DNA from: JAXMAO01 sp046350375
GTDB lineage: Bacteria > Planctomycetota > Phycisphaerae > UBA1845 > UTPLA1
DNA: 64,000 nt
NCBI GenBank assembly: GCA_046350375.1
Contig: JAXMAO010000001.1
Location: forward strand, 124,001 to 188,000
Direction of reading: 5' to 3'
The notes beneath the pieces were generated by a model that searched no databases, was not told where the DNA came from, and saw only the letters and a program-made list of their open reading frames with translations. The number at the start of each line of letters is the position of its first letter. Within the stretch, counting starts at the first letter, position 1. The position numbers and the translations under genes were made by a program. This document shows, one piece after another, positions 37,034 through 45,695 of the stretch.

Positions 37034-37552
37034 ATGAATCGAAAAACACGAATGGCGCTGGGCGTGATGCTGATGGCGGGCCTGCTCGGCGGGGCGCTGG
37101 CAGTCTCGCGCCTGCGGGCGGCCGACGAGGAGAAGGAGCGCGTGGTCAAGGAATCCGACGTGCCGCCGGCCGCGATGGCGGCGCTCAAGCGGCTGGCCGG
37201 CGCGGCCAAGATCACCCAGGTTCAGGAGGAGATTGAGCACGGTCACACCTTCTACGAGGGGCAGTGGCAGGGGGCAGACGGAACCATCGACGCGCTCGTC
37301 ACCGCCAGCGGAGACCTGGTCGAGATCGAGGAGATCGTTTCGTCCGACAAGGTGCCGGCGGCCGTGCGGGCGGCGGCCACCAAGGCGGCCGGCGGTGACG
37401 CGAAACTGGTCTTCGAAAAGAAGACCGCGGTCTACTACGAGACCCACTTCAAGAAGAACGGCCGCGGGCGTGAACTGGTCTTTTGCCCGACCGGCGACAC
37501 GTTCCACGAGGAGGGCAGCGGCGGGAAGAGCGGCGATCACGACGACGATTGA
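37034..37552 (+). CDS. PepSY-like periplasmic protein
   Basis: A 172-residue exported protein. ATG 37034 has GGAG 8 nt upstream and starts a signal peptide or anchor (MNRKTRMALGVMLMAGLLGGALA). The mature part has ESDVPPAAMAALKRLAGAAKI, then YEGQWQGADGTIDALVTASGDLVEIEE, and a second similar half with VPAAVRAAATKAAGG and YYETHFKKNGRGREL. This is the two-copy PepSY-like (BLIP-like) pattern of predicted periplasmic regulators. The C-terminus is Asp-rich (GDHDDD). Function unknown; probably extracytoplasmic. Confidence 0.75.
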   Translation: MNRKTRMALGVMLMAGLLGGALAVSRLRAADEEKERVVKESDVPPAAMAALKRLAGAAKITQVQEEIEHGHTFYEGQWQGADGTIDALVTASGDLVEIEEIVSSDKVPAAVRAAATKAAGGDAKLVFEKKTAVYYETHFKKNGRGRELVFCPTGDTFHEEGSGGKSGDHDDD

Positions 37553-37633
37553 CGTCGGCCGCCCGCGCCCGGCCGACGCGGCCGAATCGGCCCCCGCCGG
37601 GCGCGGACGCCATGACGCTCGGCCGCGACGCAG

Positions 37634-37661
37634 TTGCAGCGGGCCCGGCTTGTGGGATACT
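37634..37661 (+). promoter_or_regulatory. Promoter of the esterase gene
   Basis: TTGCAG (37634-37639), 16-bp spacer, GATACT (37656-37661), 31 bp before ATG 37693. Confidence 0.45.
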
Positions 37662-37692
37662 CGGGCACGCTTGTCTTGGGCTGAGGAGCGGC

Positions 37693-38835
37693 ATGGTCTG
37701 TCGAGTCGCGATTCGCAGCTGCGAACTGATCCTGCTCTCGCTTGTGTTCGCGGCCCCGGCGCTGGCGGCTCCCCCCGCGATGTCCACTTCGCAGCTCGCC
37801 GACTGTTTCCAGGCGCGTACGATCACCACCAGCGACGCGGTCGAGCGGCGCTACGCTTTGTTCGTCCCCAAGTCCTACGACAGCGGCAAGGCCTGGCCGC
37901 TGGTGATCTTCCTGCACGGCTCGGGCGAGTGCGGCACCGACGGTATCGCGCAGACGCGCGTCGGGCTCGGCCCGTTCGTGCTGAAGTATCGCGACAAGTG
38001 CCCGTTCATCGCGGTCTTTCCGCAGGGCCGCGGCTGGTTTCGCAACGCCGAGGCGAAGGCCGTGCTCGAGATTCTCGCCGCGGTCGAACAGGAACTGTCC
38101 GTCGACCCGGGCCGCATCTACCTTACCGGCATCTCGATGGGCGGCTTCGGCACCTGGGAGCTGGCGACCCTGCGCCCGGACCTGTTCGCCGCCATCGTCC
38201 CGATCTGCGGCGGCGGCCCGACCGAGGCGGCGCCCAACCTGGCACGCGTTCCAATCTGGTGCTTCCACGGCGCCCGCGACGATCGCGTTCCGCCCAAGCT
38301 CTCGCGCGACATGGTGCAGGCGGTCCGCGCCGCCGGCGGCCAGCCCAGGTTCACCGAGTTCCCAGCGCTCGGCCATCTCTGTTGGGACCAGGCCTACACG
38401 ACCCCGGGACTGTTCGGCTGGTTGCTGAAGCAGCGCCGCGCCGCACCGCCCGCCGGAATCCGCATCGCCCTCGATCGCGCCTGGAGCCCGGTGCCGACGC
38501 GCGTCTGGTGGTTCCGGGTCGACGCCGCCGACCCGGCCGTTCCGCGGTGGCAGATCGACGCCCGGATCACGTCGGTCAACGAGATTCAGCTGCGCACGAC
38601 CGGCATCACCGCCTGCGCCATCGTCGACGAGCAGTGCGGCCCGGATGTGAAAGACCCGCTCAAGGTGATCTGGAACGACCGCGTGGCGTTTGAGGGACTA
38701 TGGTCGCCTGAGACGGTTCTCAAGCTGCCGGCCGGCGCGGTGCCAACCTCTGCGGCCGCCACGCCCCCGCACGAACACGCGGCCGCGCCCGCCAGTCGAC
38801 CGTCCACGGCCCCCGCGGCGCGCCCGGCGCGGTAG
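37693..38835 (+). CDS. Secreted alpha/beta hydrolase (esterase/PHB-depolymerase-like)
   Basis: A 380-residue exported hydrolase. ATG 37693 has GAGGAG upstream and gives a signal peptide ending ALA near residue 25. The core has the oxyanion strand VIFLHGSGECG, nucleophile Ser148 in YLTGISMGGFGTW, Asp in FHGARDDRVPP and His in ALGHLCWD, a complete catalytic triad. This is the poly(3-hydroxybutyrate) depolymerase/feruloyl esterase-like group (COG4099 type), often with a C-terminal beta domain, here residues about 260-340. The tail is Ala/Pro-rich and disordered. Substrate unknown. Confidence 0.85.
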   Translation: MVCRVAIRSCELILLSLVFAAPALAAPPAMSTSQLADCFQARTITTSDAVERRYALFVPKSYDSGKAWPLVIFLHGSGECGTDGIAQTRVGLGPFVLKYRDKCPFIAVFPQGRGWFRNAEAKAVLEILAAVEQELSVDPGRIYLTGISMGGFGTWELATLRPDLFAAIVPICGGGPTEAAPNLARVPIWCFHGARDDRVPPKLSRDMVQAVRAAGGQPRFTEFPALGHLCWDQAYTTPGLFGWLLKQRRAAPPAGIRIALDRAWSPVPTRVWWFRVDAADPAVPRWQIDARITSVNEIQLRTTGITACAIVDEQCGPDVKDPLKVIWNDRVAFEGLWSPETVLKLPAGAVPTSAAATPPHEHAAAPASRPSTAPAARPAR

Positions 38836-38862
38836 GCGTTTCCGACCAAGCCGCGTACGCGC

Positions 38863-40017
38863 TCAGTGCGTCCGCCCCCGATACTGCCGCAGGATCGCCA
38901 GCAGCTCTTCCATGTCCGCCGGCAGCGGCGCCGTCACTTCCAGCGGCTGATGCGTGCCCGGGTGAACCACCGCCAGCCGATGCGCATGCAGTGCCTGGCG
39001 CGTGAAGAACAGCTCGTCCGACTCCTCGGCCCGGCCGGTCAGCAGCCGCCGGCTGACGTGCCGCCCGCCATAGAACGGATCGCCCACGATCGGGTGGCCG
39101 ACGTAACTCATGTGCACGCGCAGCTGGTGGGTGCGGCCGGTCTTGGGGGTCAGCTCGACCAGGCCGTAGCCGTTGAACCGTTCGAGCACGCGATAGTGCG
39201 TGACGGCCTGCTTGCCGAGCGACTTCTCGAACCGCCCGCCCAGCCGCTCGGCAATGCCGGTCACCACGTAGCGATCGTGCACCGTGGCGTGATGGCCGAT
39301 GGGCGCGTCGATGACGTCGGCGTCGCGCTCCGGCTCGCCGTGCACAATCGCGATATAGGTCTTCCGCGTCGTCCGCCGCTCGAACTGCAGCGCCAGGCGC
39401 CAGTGGGCCTCGTCGGTCTTCGCGACGATCATCACGCCGGTCGTGTTCTTGTCGAGCCGATGGACGATGCCGGGCCGGAAGGCGTCTTCGCCGCGCGACA
39501 GCGACCGGCAGTAGAACGCCAGCGCGTTGGCGATCGTGCCGCGCTGCGTCGACCGCGCCGGGTGACAGATGATGCCCGGCGGCTTGTTGAGCACCAGCAC
39601 CTCGTCGTCCTCGTGCAGGATGTTGAGCGGAATCTCCTCCGGCGCGACCTCGTACGGCTCGGGCGGCGGCAGCACCAGTTCCAGAATGTCCCCGCCGTCC
39701 GGTTCGTAGCTGGGCTTGGTCGGCCGGCCGTTGACCGTGATTAGCCCGTCGCGGATCAGCCGCTGAATGGTTGTCCGCGAGACCCGCGGCAGCCGGCCGT
39801 GCAGATATTTGTCGAGCCGGCGGCCCGGCAGGCGGCGGCGCATCCGCAGGCAGACGCGCTGCGGCCCGGACGGGTCGATGGCGGCCTGGTCGGGCTCGCC
39901 GATAAGTTCGTCGTCCTCGCAACGCGGCAGCGGTTCAGCCGGCCCGGCGGGGTCGGTCGAATTGTCGGCATCGCCGCCGACGCGGTCAAAGTTGATATCA
40001 GTCTGATTTGGTCCCAT
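38863..40017 (-). CDS. rluD: RluA/RluD-family pseudouridine synthase
   Basis: A 384-residue RNA-modifying enzyme. An acidic N-terminal extension of about 65 residues precedes an S4 RNA-binding domain (RRLDKYLHGRLPRVSRTTIQ to GGDILEL). The catalytic domain has DDEVLVLNKPPGIICHP, the catalytic Asp in IVHRLDKNTTGVM and the C-terminal PKTGRTHQLRVHMSYVGHPI, all typical for RluC/RluD. RluD makes pseudouridines in 23S rRNA helix 69; the exact target here is inferred from the domain layout only. Start ATG 40017 has no strong ribosome site; an internal start is possible. Divergent from the S8 protease gene. Confidence 0.9.
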   Translation of the reverse strand: MGPNQTDINFDRVGGDADNSTDPAGPAEPLPRCEDDELIGEPDQAAIDPSGPQRVCLRMRRRLPGRRLDKYLHGRLPRVSRTTIQRLIRDGLITVNGRPTKPSYEPDGGDILELVLPPPEPYEVAPEEIPLNILHEDDEVLVLNKPPGIICHPARSTQRGTIANALAFYCRSLSRGEDAFRPGIVHRLDKNTTGVMIVAKTDEAHWRLALQFERRTTRKTYIAIVHGEPERDADVIDAPIGHHATVHDRYVVTGIAERLGGRFEKSLGKQAVTHYRVLERFNGYGLVELTPKTGRTHQLRVHMSYVGHPIVGDPFYGGRHVSRRLLTGRAEESDELFFTRQALHAHRLAVVHPGTHQPLEVTAPLPADMEELLAILRQYRGRTH

Positions 40018-40173
40018 TTCGAATCGCCGCCCGCGGTTGAAATAATGCGGCCTTGGGGCGAGTTAGAATAAGACTAGCGTCTGCGCGGCCGCGAACCAAG
40101 CCCCTCGGCGGAAATCACGTCGTCGCCAATCGTTTCGGGGGAGTTCGAGTCGCCGCCATTCGAGGGGAGCCGA

Positions 40174-40638
40174 CATGTCCGGGCGAGCCGCCACCACCGC
40201 GGGTTCTTGCGCTTTTTCTGCTGACCACCGCCGCCGCGGCTCGCGCGGCCGCCGGCCACCACGCCGGCTCCGGGCGAGCTGGACCCGGCCGCGCTGCACC
40301 TGCGCCGGAACCTATCCGCTGGCTGCCGCCGCGTCGTTGCACGCCGCCGCGGCGCCAGCGGCGCCCGCTGGCGTCGGCCGGCCACTTCGTCGTCCAGTTG
40401 GATGGTCCGCTCACGGCAGACCGGCTCGCCGCGGCCGCGCCGCCGGGGTGAACCTCAGGCAGTACCTGCCCGCCAACGCCTACATCGTCACCCTGCCGGC
40501 GGCTTCGATCCGCCGACCGCGCGGCCGCTGGGCATGGTCTGGTGGATCGGCCGTTCCTGAACGGAGGAAGCTCGACCGGCCATCGGTTCGCGGGTCTTTT
40601 CGAGCCCGGAGCGCCCGGCGCTGGCGGCCCAGCAGCGG
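40174..40638 (+). pseudogene. Frameshifted N-terminal part of the S8 protease gene
   Basis: This stretch should encode the N-terminus of the protease that is open from 40639. Pieces appear in three frames: a signal peptide (RVLALFLLTTAAAARA, about 40199-40250), a propeptide strand (HFVVQLDGPLTADRLAAAA, about 40381-40440), VNLRQYLPANAYIVTLPA (about 40448-40500), and RLRLTVALFAGED running into the intact frame. ATG 40174 (AGGGGAGCCGAC upstream) is the likely true start. At least four indels are needed. The pattern matches a sequence with local errors or a decayed 5' end. Confidence 0.7.
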
Positions 40639-42699
40639 TTGCGGCTGACGGTGGCGCTGTTCGCCGGCGAAGACACCCAGGCAGCCGCGGCGCGGATCGG
40701 CGCGCGGCCGGGCGTGGTCATCCGCGACGTGCAGCCGCGCCCCGACGGCGGCCTGCTTGAGCTCGAACTGCCGGCGACAGACTTCGCCGGTCTCGCGACG
40801 CTGTCCGAGGTGCAGTTCGTCGAGGAGGCCAGCGAGGCCACCTACCGCAACGATTCGAACAAGTGGATCGTGCAGTCCAACGTCTCCGGCTCCACGCCCG
40901 TCTGGAGCCACGGACTGCACGGCGAGAACCAGGTCGGTGGTCACATCGACGGCGGCGTACGCCAGACCCACTGCTCGTTTTCCGACCCGGGCGGCAACCC
41001 CATCGGCCCGGCGCACCGCAAGATTCTTGCCTACAACGGCAGCACCACCGCCGACACGCATGGAACCCACACCGCAGGCACGTTTCTGGGCGACGAATTC
41101 CCGGTCAACGGCACCACTACCTTTCGCGGCATGGCGTATTTGGCCAAGATGGCGTTTACGAACCTCGGCAGCGTGACCAGCGCCAATCTGCTGGCAACGC
41201 TGAACCAGGACCACAACGCCAATGGCGGAAACGGCGCCCGCGTTCACAGCAACAGCTGGGGAGATGATTCGACCGTCTCCTACAATTCCTGGGCGCGCGA
41301 CGTCGATCAGTTCAGCTTCACCCACGAAGACGACCTCGTGCTCTTTGCCGTTACCGACTTGAACTCCGCCGTGAAAACCCCAGAAAACGCCAAGGACTGC
41401 CTGGCCGTCACGCTCTCAAGCGATACCCCGAGCCAGACCGGGCAATGTGCGAACGTCGGCTTTGGAAACACGCAGGATGGCCGCCGCAAACCGGAGGTCG
41501 CCGCGCCCGGTTGCTCGACCACCTCGTGCAACTCCGGCACCACCTGCGGCTTCACCAGCTCCGGCTTTACGGGCACGTCGATGGCCTGTCCGGCCGTCGC
41601 CGGCGCCGGGCTGCTGGTGCGACAGTACTTCACCGACGGCTTTTGCCCCACCGGCGCCGCCGTGCCCGCCAATGCTGTCGTCCCCTCGGGCGCGCTGCTC
41701 AAGGCCATGCTCATCAACTCGGCCGCCGACATGACCGGCATTTCCGGCTTTCCCAGCACCCGCGAGGGCTGGGGGCGCGTGCTGCTCGACGACGCGCTCT
41801 ACTTCACCGGCGACGCCCGCAAGCTCATCGTCCTGCACGACCGCCGCAACGCATCCGGCCTGACCACCGGCGGCAGCGCCGCCTACAACTTCACCATCAA
41901 CTCCGCCAGCCAGCCGCTCAAGATCACCCTCGTCTGGACCGAGGCCCCCGCCGCCTTGAACGCCAACCCGGCTTACATCAACAACCTCAACCTCTCCGTC
42001 ACCGCTGGCGGCAGCACCTATCTCGGAAACGTCTTCTCCGGCGGACAGTCAACCACCGGCGGATCGGCCGACGCCGTCAACAACGTCGAGCAGGTTCTGC
42101 GGACCAGCCCGCCCGCCGGTCCCTGCACGGCCACCGTCAACGCCGTCGTCGTCAACGCCGTCAACGGCCCGCAAGGCTACGCCCTGGTCGTCACCGGCGA
42201 CGTCTCGCTGGTCATCCCCGCGCCCGGCATCTCGTCGATCACTCCCAACACCGGCCTGTCCGGCGGTGTCGTCAACATCACCAACCTTGCCGGCAGCAAC
42301 TTCCAGTCGGGCGCGACCGTCCGCCTCGACCCCAACGGCGACGGCTCGACCATCAACGCCACCGGCGTCAACGTCGTCAACGCCAACCAGATCACCTGCT
42401 CGTTCAATCTCGCCGGCGCCTATGCCGGCACGTACGACGTGGTCGTCACCAACCCCGACACGCAGTCGGCCACGCTGGCGGCCGGATTCTCCGTCACGGT
42501 CAATTGCCTGCCCGGCGACGTGAACAACGACGGGCTGATCAACGGCGACGACGCGCAGTCGTTCGTCAACGTGCTGCTCACTGGCGGCGGCACGCCGCAG
42601 CAGTTCTGCGCCGTCGACATGACGCTCGACCTGCTGCGCACCCCGGCGGATATCGACGCGTTCGTCGCCTGCCTGATGAGCGCGGCCTGCTCGCCCTGA
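40639..42699 (+). CDS. Subtilisin-like S8 protease with IPT/TIG and dockerin domains (open part)
   Basis: The 686-residue open part of a secreted serine protease; its N-terminus lies in the frameshifted 40174-40638. The triad is complete: Asp near 104 in VGGHIDGGVR, His near 141 in HGTHTAGTF, Ser near 314 in GFTGTSMACPAVAG, with Asn in HSNSWGDD for the oxyanion hole. This resembles the KP-43 branch, with a beta jelly-roll after the catalytic domain (about 390-515). An IPT/TIG-like domain (about 530-620, starting PGISSITPNTGLSGG) and a dockerin-like tail (LPGDVNNDGLINGDDAQSF) follow. Cysteines are frequent, fitting an extracellular location. The frame is intact here, so the catalytic domain itself is preserved. 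Confidence 0.85.
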   Translation: MRLTVALFAGEDTQAAAARIGARPGVVIRDVQPRPDGGLLELELPATDFAGLATLSEVQFVEEASEATYRNDSNKWIVQSNVSGSTPVWSHGLHGENQVGGHIDGGVRQTHCSFSDPGGNPIGPAHRKILAYNGSTTADTHGTHTAGTFLGDEFPVNGTTTFRGMAYLAKMAFTNLGSVTSANLLATLNQDHNANGGNGARVHSNSWGDDSTVSYNSWARDVDQFSFTHEDDLVLFAVTDLNSAVKTPENAKDCLAVTLSSDTPSQTGQCANVGFGNTQDGRRKPEVAAPGCSTTSCNSGTTCGFTSSGFTGTSMACPAVAGAGLLVRQYFTDGFCPTGAAVPANAVVPSGALLKAMLINSAADMTGISGFPSTREGWGRVLLDDALYFTGDARKLIVLHDRRNASGLTTGGSAAYNFTINSASQPLKITLVWTEAPAALNANPAYINNLNLSVTAGGSTYLGNVFSGGQSTTGGSADAVNNVEQVLRTSPPAGPCTATVNAVVVNAVNGPQGYALVVTGDVSLVIPAPGISSITPNTGLSGGVVNITNLAGSNFQSGATVRLDPNGDGSTINATGVNVVNANQITCSFNLAGAYAGTYDVVVTNPDTQSATLAAGFSVTVNCLPGDVNNDGLINGDDAQSFVNVLLTGGGTPQQFCAVDMTLDLLRTPADIDAFVACLMSAACSP

Positions 42700-42706
42700 C
42701 GCGCCG

Positions 42707-43633
42707 TCACGCCGTTCCGGCCACGCGCGCCGGCCGCGCCGTCGGCAGTTCGTGCCAGTGCTCGCGCGCCAGCGCCGCCTGCTCGCGCAGCATGCGGGCC
42801 GTGCGCCGCAGCAGCGACCAGTAGAGGAGGCCCAGCACCAGCAGCCCCAGGCCCAGCACGGCCGCCACTCCCACGGCTGCGGCAGGCGGCGTCGGCGGCG
42901 GCCTCGAGACTGGACCCGCGGGCGGGCGGCCGGCGCTCATCGTGAAGCCCACCACGACGCCGCCAATGAAGAGCACGATCATCCAGGCGATCGTGGCCCG
43001 GATCAGAAACCGCGCTCGTTCCGAAATGTCATAATGCCAGGCCCGGTCGGCCAGCTTGGCGATGTACGAGAGTTGCACCAACCCGCCGACGATTCCCGCC
43101 AGCGCCGCCGCAATCCCAATCAGCCCCACCGCGAGCGCGAGCTGCGGCCCGATGTTCATATTGTTCGTCAGCAGTTGCACCAGGTCGTCTGCCGCGCTGA
43201 TGCCTACAGCCCAGCGAATCACCCGCCGCGTTCGGCCGTAGCGCTCTTCGCCCAGCCCGCTCGGATCTGCCCGCGTGAACAGCCAGGCTGCATAGACCAT
43301 CCAGATCGAGCCGATCAGCCCCGGGAGATCCAGCCAGTAGGGCGGCAGTCTCAGGGCGCTCACGATGATCCCGCCCGCCACGGCGAATAGCAGCAGGATC
43401 GGCACAAGCCAGAACGTGTAGCTTGCCCCGCGGGCGATCGTCTCCAGCCACTCCGGGTCGGAAAACCGCAGCCAGTCGCCCTTCGTCGAGAAGGCCACCG
43501 CCGCGCCGCACTCCGGGCAGCGGCCCCGTTCGCTCAGCCCGCGCAGGTTGTAGCCGCACTTGCGGCAGGGCGTGTCGCCGGTGAGCGACTCCGCCGTGCT
43601 CGAGGCCGGCCGGGCGATCGGGGCTTCGCTCAT
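42707..43633 (-). CDS. Zinc-ribbon multi-helix membrane protein, copy 1
   Basis: A 308-residue protein. Near residues 22-45 lies a zinc ribbon, CRKCGYNLRGLSERGRCPEC (two CxxC pairs), followed by about seven membrane helices (VPILLLFAVAGGIIV, WLDLPGLIGSIWMVYAAWLF, LALAVGLIGIAAALAGIV, AWMIVLFIGGVVVGF, AAVLGLGLLVLGLLYW). A conserved middle motif is ADPSGLGEERYGRTRRVIRW. The C-terminal AALAREHWHELPTARP repeats in its neighbour. It is a tandem paralogue of the gene at 43648-44586, 14 bp away. No function known; the cytoplasmic zinc ribbon could contact a partner. ATG 43633 has TGGAG upstream. Confidence 0.8.
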   Translation of the reverse strand: MSEAPIARPASSTAESLTGDTPCRKCGYNLRGLSERGRCPECGAAVAFSTKGDWLRFSDPEWLETIARGASYTFWLVPILLLFAVAGGIIVSALRLPPYWLDLPGLIGSIWMVYAAWLFTRADPSGLGEERYGRTRRVIRWAVGISAADDLVQLLTNNMNIGPQLALAVGLIGIAAALAGIVGGLVQLSYIAKLADRAWHYDISERARFLIRATIAWMIVLFIGGVVVGFTMSAGRPPAGPVSRPPPTPPAAAVGVAAVLGLGLLVLGLLYWSLLRRTARMLREQAALAREHWHELPTARPARVAGTA

Positions 43634-43647
43634 CGGAGTGGCTCCAC

Positions 43648-44586
43648 TCAGGCGGAGGCGCCGCGCGGCCGTGCGACCGGCAGATCGCGCCAGTGCTCGC
43701 GCGCCAGCGCCGCCTGCAAGCGGAACGCCTTGCGCAGCCGATCGAGCAACCGCAGATACATCAGGAAGAACACGAAGTACGCCAACCCGATCACCAGCGT
43801 GACACATCCCATCGAGATCATGCCCATCGGCATGGCCGGCGGACCGGCCGCACCGCGCGCGCCGCGCGGGCGCGGCAGGGCGCCCGTGCCCGCGGCCACC
43901 GCCATGACCGCGCTCAGGACTGTGGTAATCACCGCCGCACCGCCGTAGCTCTTCATCAGGAACCGCGCCCGCTGCGCCAGCGCCGGTTCCGGAATGCGGT
44001 CGGCCAGTTTCGAGAGGTACGACAGCCGTGCAATCTCGCCCACCGCGCCAATCACCCCGGTCGCCGACTGCACCATGAGAATCGCCATTCGAACGGTCGC
44101 ACTGGGGACGACACTCTGTACGAGATGCAGCGCCATTCCGGCCTGGGCGATTGTCACAGTCCAACGGATCAGCCGCCGGGCGCGACCGTAGCGCTCTTCG
44201 CCCAGCCCGCTCGGGTCGGGCTGCGTGAGCAGGTAGGTGGCGTAGATGGTCCACGCTCCGGCGACCAGCGTGAACGAGTAGATCACTCGCAGCGGAAGCC
44301 GCAGGATCGCCGCCACCATTCCGCCGGCGGCGCCGCACACAATCGCAATTGCAATGCCCCACAACGTGTACGACGCGCCGCGCGCCAGCGTCAGCAGCCA
44401 CTCCGGGTCGGCGTAGCGCAGCAGGTCGCCCTGCGTCGACAGCCCCACCGGCGTGCCGCACTCCGGGCAGCGCCCGCTCTCCTTCAGGCCGCGCAGGTTG
44501 TAGCCGCACTTGCGGCAGGCGGTGTCGTGCGTCAGCTCGACCGCGACGGCGGTCGCCATCGGAGGCGGGCTCGGTGGATCGGACAT
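43648..44586 (-). CDS. Zinc-ribbon multi-helix membrane protein, copy 2
   Basis: A 312-residue paralogue of the preceding gene with the same layout: CRKCGYNLRGLKESGRCPEC, DPEWLLTLARGASYTLW, six or seven membrane helices, QPDPSGLGEERYGRARRLIRW, a loop rich in Pro/Gly (LPRPRGARGAAGPPAMP), and AALAREHWRDLPVARP at the end. ATG 44586 has GGGAG upstream; a GTG five codons earlier overlaps that site. The two genes are head to tail on the minus strand and probably one transcript, first copy 2 then copy 1. They clearly arose by duplication. Function unknown. Confidence 0.8.
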   Translation of the reverse strand: MSDPPSPPPMATAVAVELTHDTACRKCGYNLRGLKESGRCPECGTPVGLSTQGDLLRYADPEWLLTLARGASYTLWGIAIAIVCGAAGGMVAAILRLPLRVIYSFTLVAGAWTIYATYLLTQPDPSGLGEERYGRARRLIRWTVTIAQAGMALHLVQSVVPSATVRMAILMVQSATGVIGAVGEIARLSYLSKLADRIPEPALAQRARFLMKSYGGAAVITTVLSAVMAVAAGTGALPRPRGARGAAGPPAMPMGMISMGCVTLVIGLAYFVFFLMYLRLLDRLRKAFRLQAALAREHWRDLPVARPRGASA

Positions 44587-44634
44587 GCGGGGTTCTCCCA
44601 CATTGCGGACGTACTCCCTCTTCGAGTGCGCATT

Positions 44635-45558
44635 CTAACGCGGCCGCGCCGCCGCGTCTGCGTCGCGCTGCGGATCGGCCCCGGGCGTCGCGACCCCGGC
44701 GACCAGCCGCACCGCGCCCGGCAGAATCGAATACTCGATTGGCGTCGCGCCGAACGACTCGCCATCCATCTCCACCGGCAGCGGCTCCGCCGCCGTCACG
44801 CGCACCACCCGCCCGCGAAAATAGTTCACCCCGCGCCGCCCGACGTGCCGCCGCAGCAGCGTCAGCCCCGAGTGAACCAGCAGCCGCGCCCGCGACGCGC
44901 AGCGATAGCAGCAGACATCCAGCAGCCCGTCGTCCGGCCGCGCATCGCGCAGAATCCTCAGCCCCAGCGCATACCGGCGGATGTTCCCCACGAACGCCAG
45001 CCCGCGATCGTCAAACACGCACTGCCCGTCGACCTCGACCCGCAGCCGCGGAAACCCCCACGTCCAGAACGCCTCCCAGATCGGCCGGAAGTAGGTCCAG
45101 TGGCCGATGTGGCCGCGCCGCCGCGCCTCCAGCCGGCGGATGACCTCGCCGTCGAAACCCACGCCCGAGACGCACAGGAATCGCCGTCGGTTCGCGATGC
45201 CCACGTCGAATGGCACGACGCGCGGCGCCAGCGCCGTCGCCACCACGCGCGGCGCGTCATCCGTCAGCCCGAGCAGCCGCGCCAGAAGGTTCTCCGTGCC
45301 GCGCGGAACGATCAGCAGGGGCGTCGATCGGCCGACCAGCCCGTCGCACACCTCGTTCACCGTGCCGTCGCCGCCCACCGCGATGACCAGCGACACGGCG
45401 CCGTCGAGCGTCGCCGCGCGCTGCCGTGCGTCGCCGCGCGCCGTGGTGTGGCACACCTCGACCCGCTCGCCGGCCGCCGTCAGACGGGCGCGCAGCGTCT
45501 CGGCCAGCGCCTCGTTCGGCCGCCCGCCCGAAATCGGGTTGACGATCATGGAAATCAC
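44635..45558 (-). CDS. Diacylglycerol/lipid kinase family protein
   Basis: A 307-residue DagK/YegS-type lipid kinase. The N-terminal nucleotide motif is MIVNPISGGRPNEAL; the catalytic-loop signature VIAVGGDGTVNEVCDGL lies near residue 60, then IVPRGTENLLARLLG. The second domain has FLCVSGVGFDGEVIRRLE and the C-terminal pattern DDGLLDVCCYR and VEMDGESFGATPIEYSILPGAVRLV. These enzymes phosphorylate diacylglycerol or related lipids at the cytoplasmic face. The GTG at 45558 is the longest reasonable start; ATG 45549 is an alternative. Divergent from the signal peptidase gene. Confidence 0.92.
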   Translation of the reverse strand: MISMIVNPISGGRPNEALAETLRARLTAAGERVEVCHTTARGDARQRAATLDGAVSLVIAVGGDGTVNEVCDGLVGRSTPLLIVPRGTENLLARLLGLTDDAPRVVATALAPRVVPFDVGIANRRRFLCVSGVGFDGEVIRRLEARRRGHIGHWTYFRPIWEAFWTWGFPRLRVEVDGQCVFDDRGLAFVGNIRRYALGLRILRDARPDDGLLDVCCYRCASRARLLVHSGLTLLRRHVGRRGVNYFRGRVVRVTAAEPLPVEMDGESFGATPIEYSILPGAVRLVAGVATPGADPQRDADAAARPR

Positions 45559-45695
45559 CGCGCGTGCGCTCCGGACCGGCCGCGCGCAACCGGCCCGCCG
45601 GCGGTTTGGCCCATCGCCGCCCGTTCGGCTATTCTCTCGGCCGGTCGCGGTCGCCGCGAAGCGCGGCGTGTTGCGGCAAGCCCCCGGAGCCGCGC

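Noticed and set aside
40037..40069. TTGAAA and TAGAAT upstream of the S8 protease
   Set aside because: The spacer would be 21 bp, too long for a standard promoter.
42707..44509. A continuous minus-strand frame that would fuse the two zinc-ribbon proteins
   Set aside because: The upstream half is in the wrong frame for copy 2 and is Arg/Gly-rich; the separate starts and clear paralogy support two genes.
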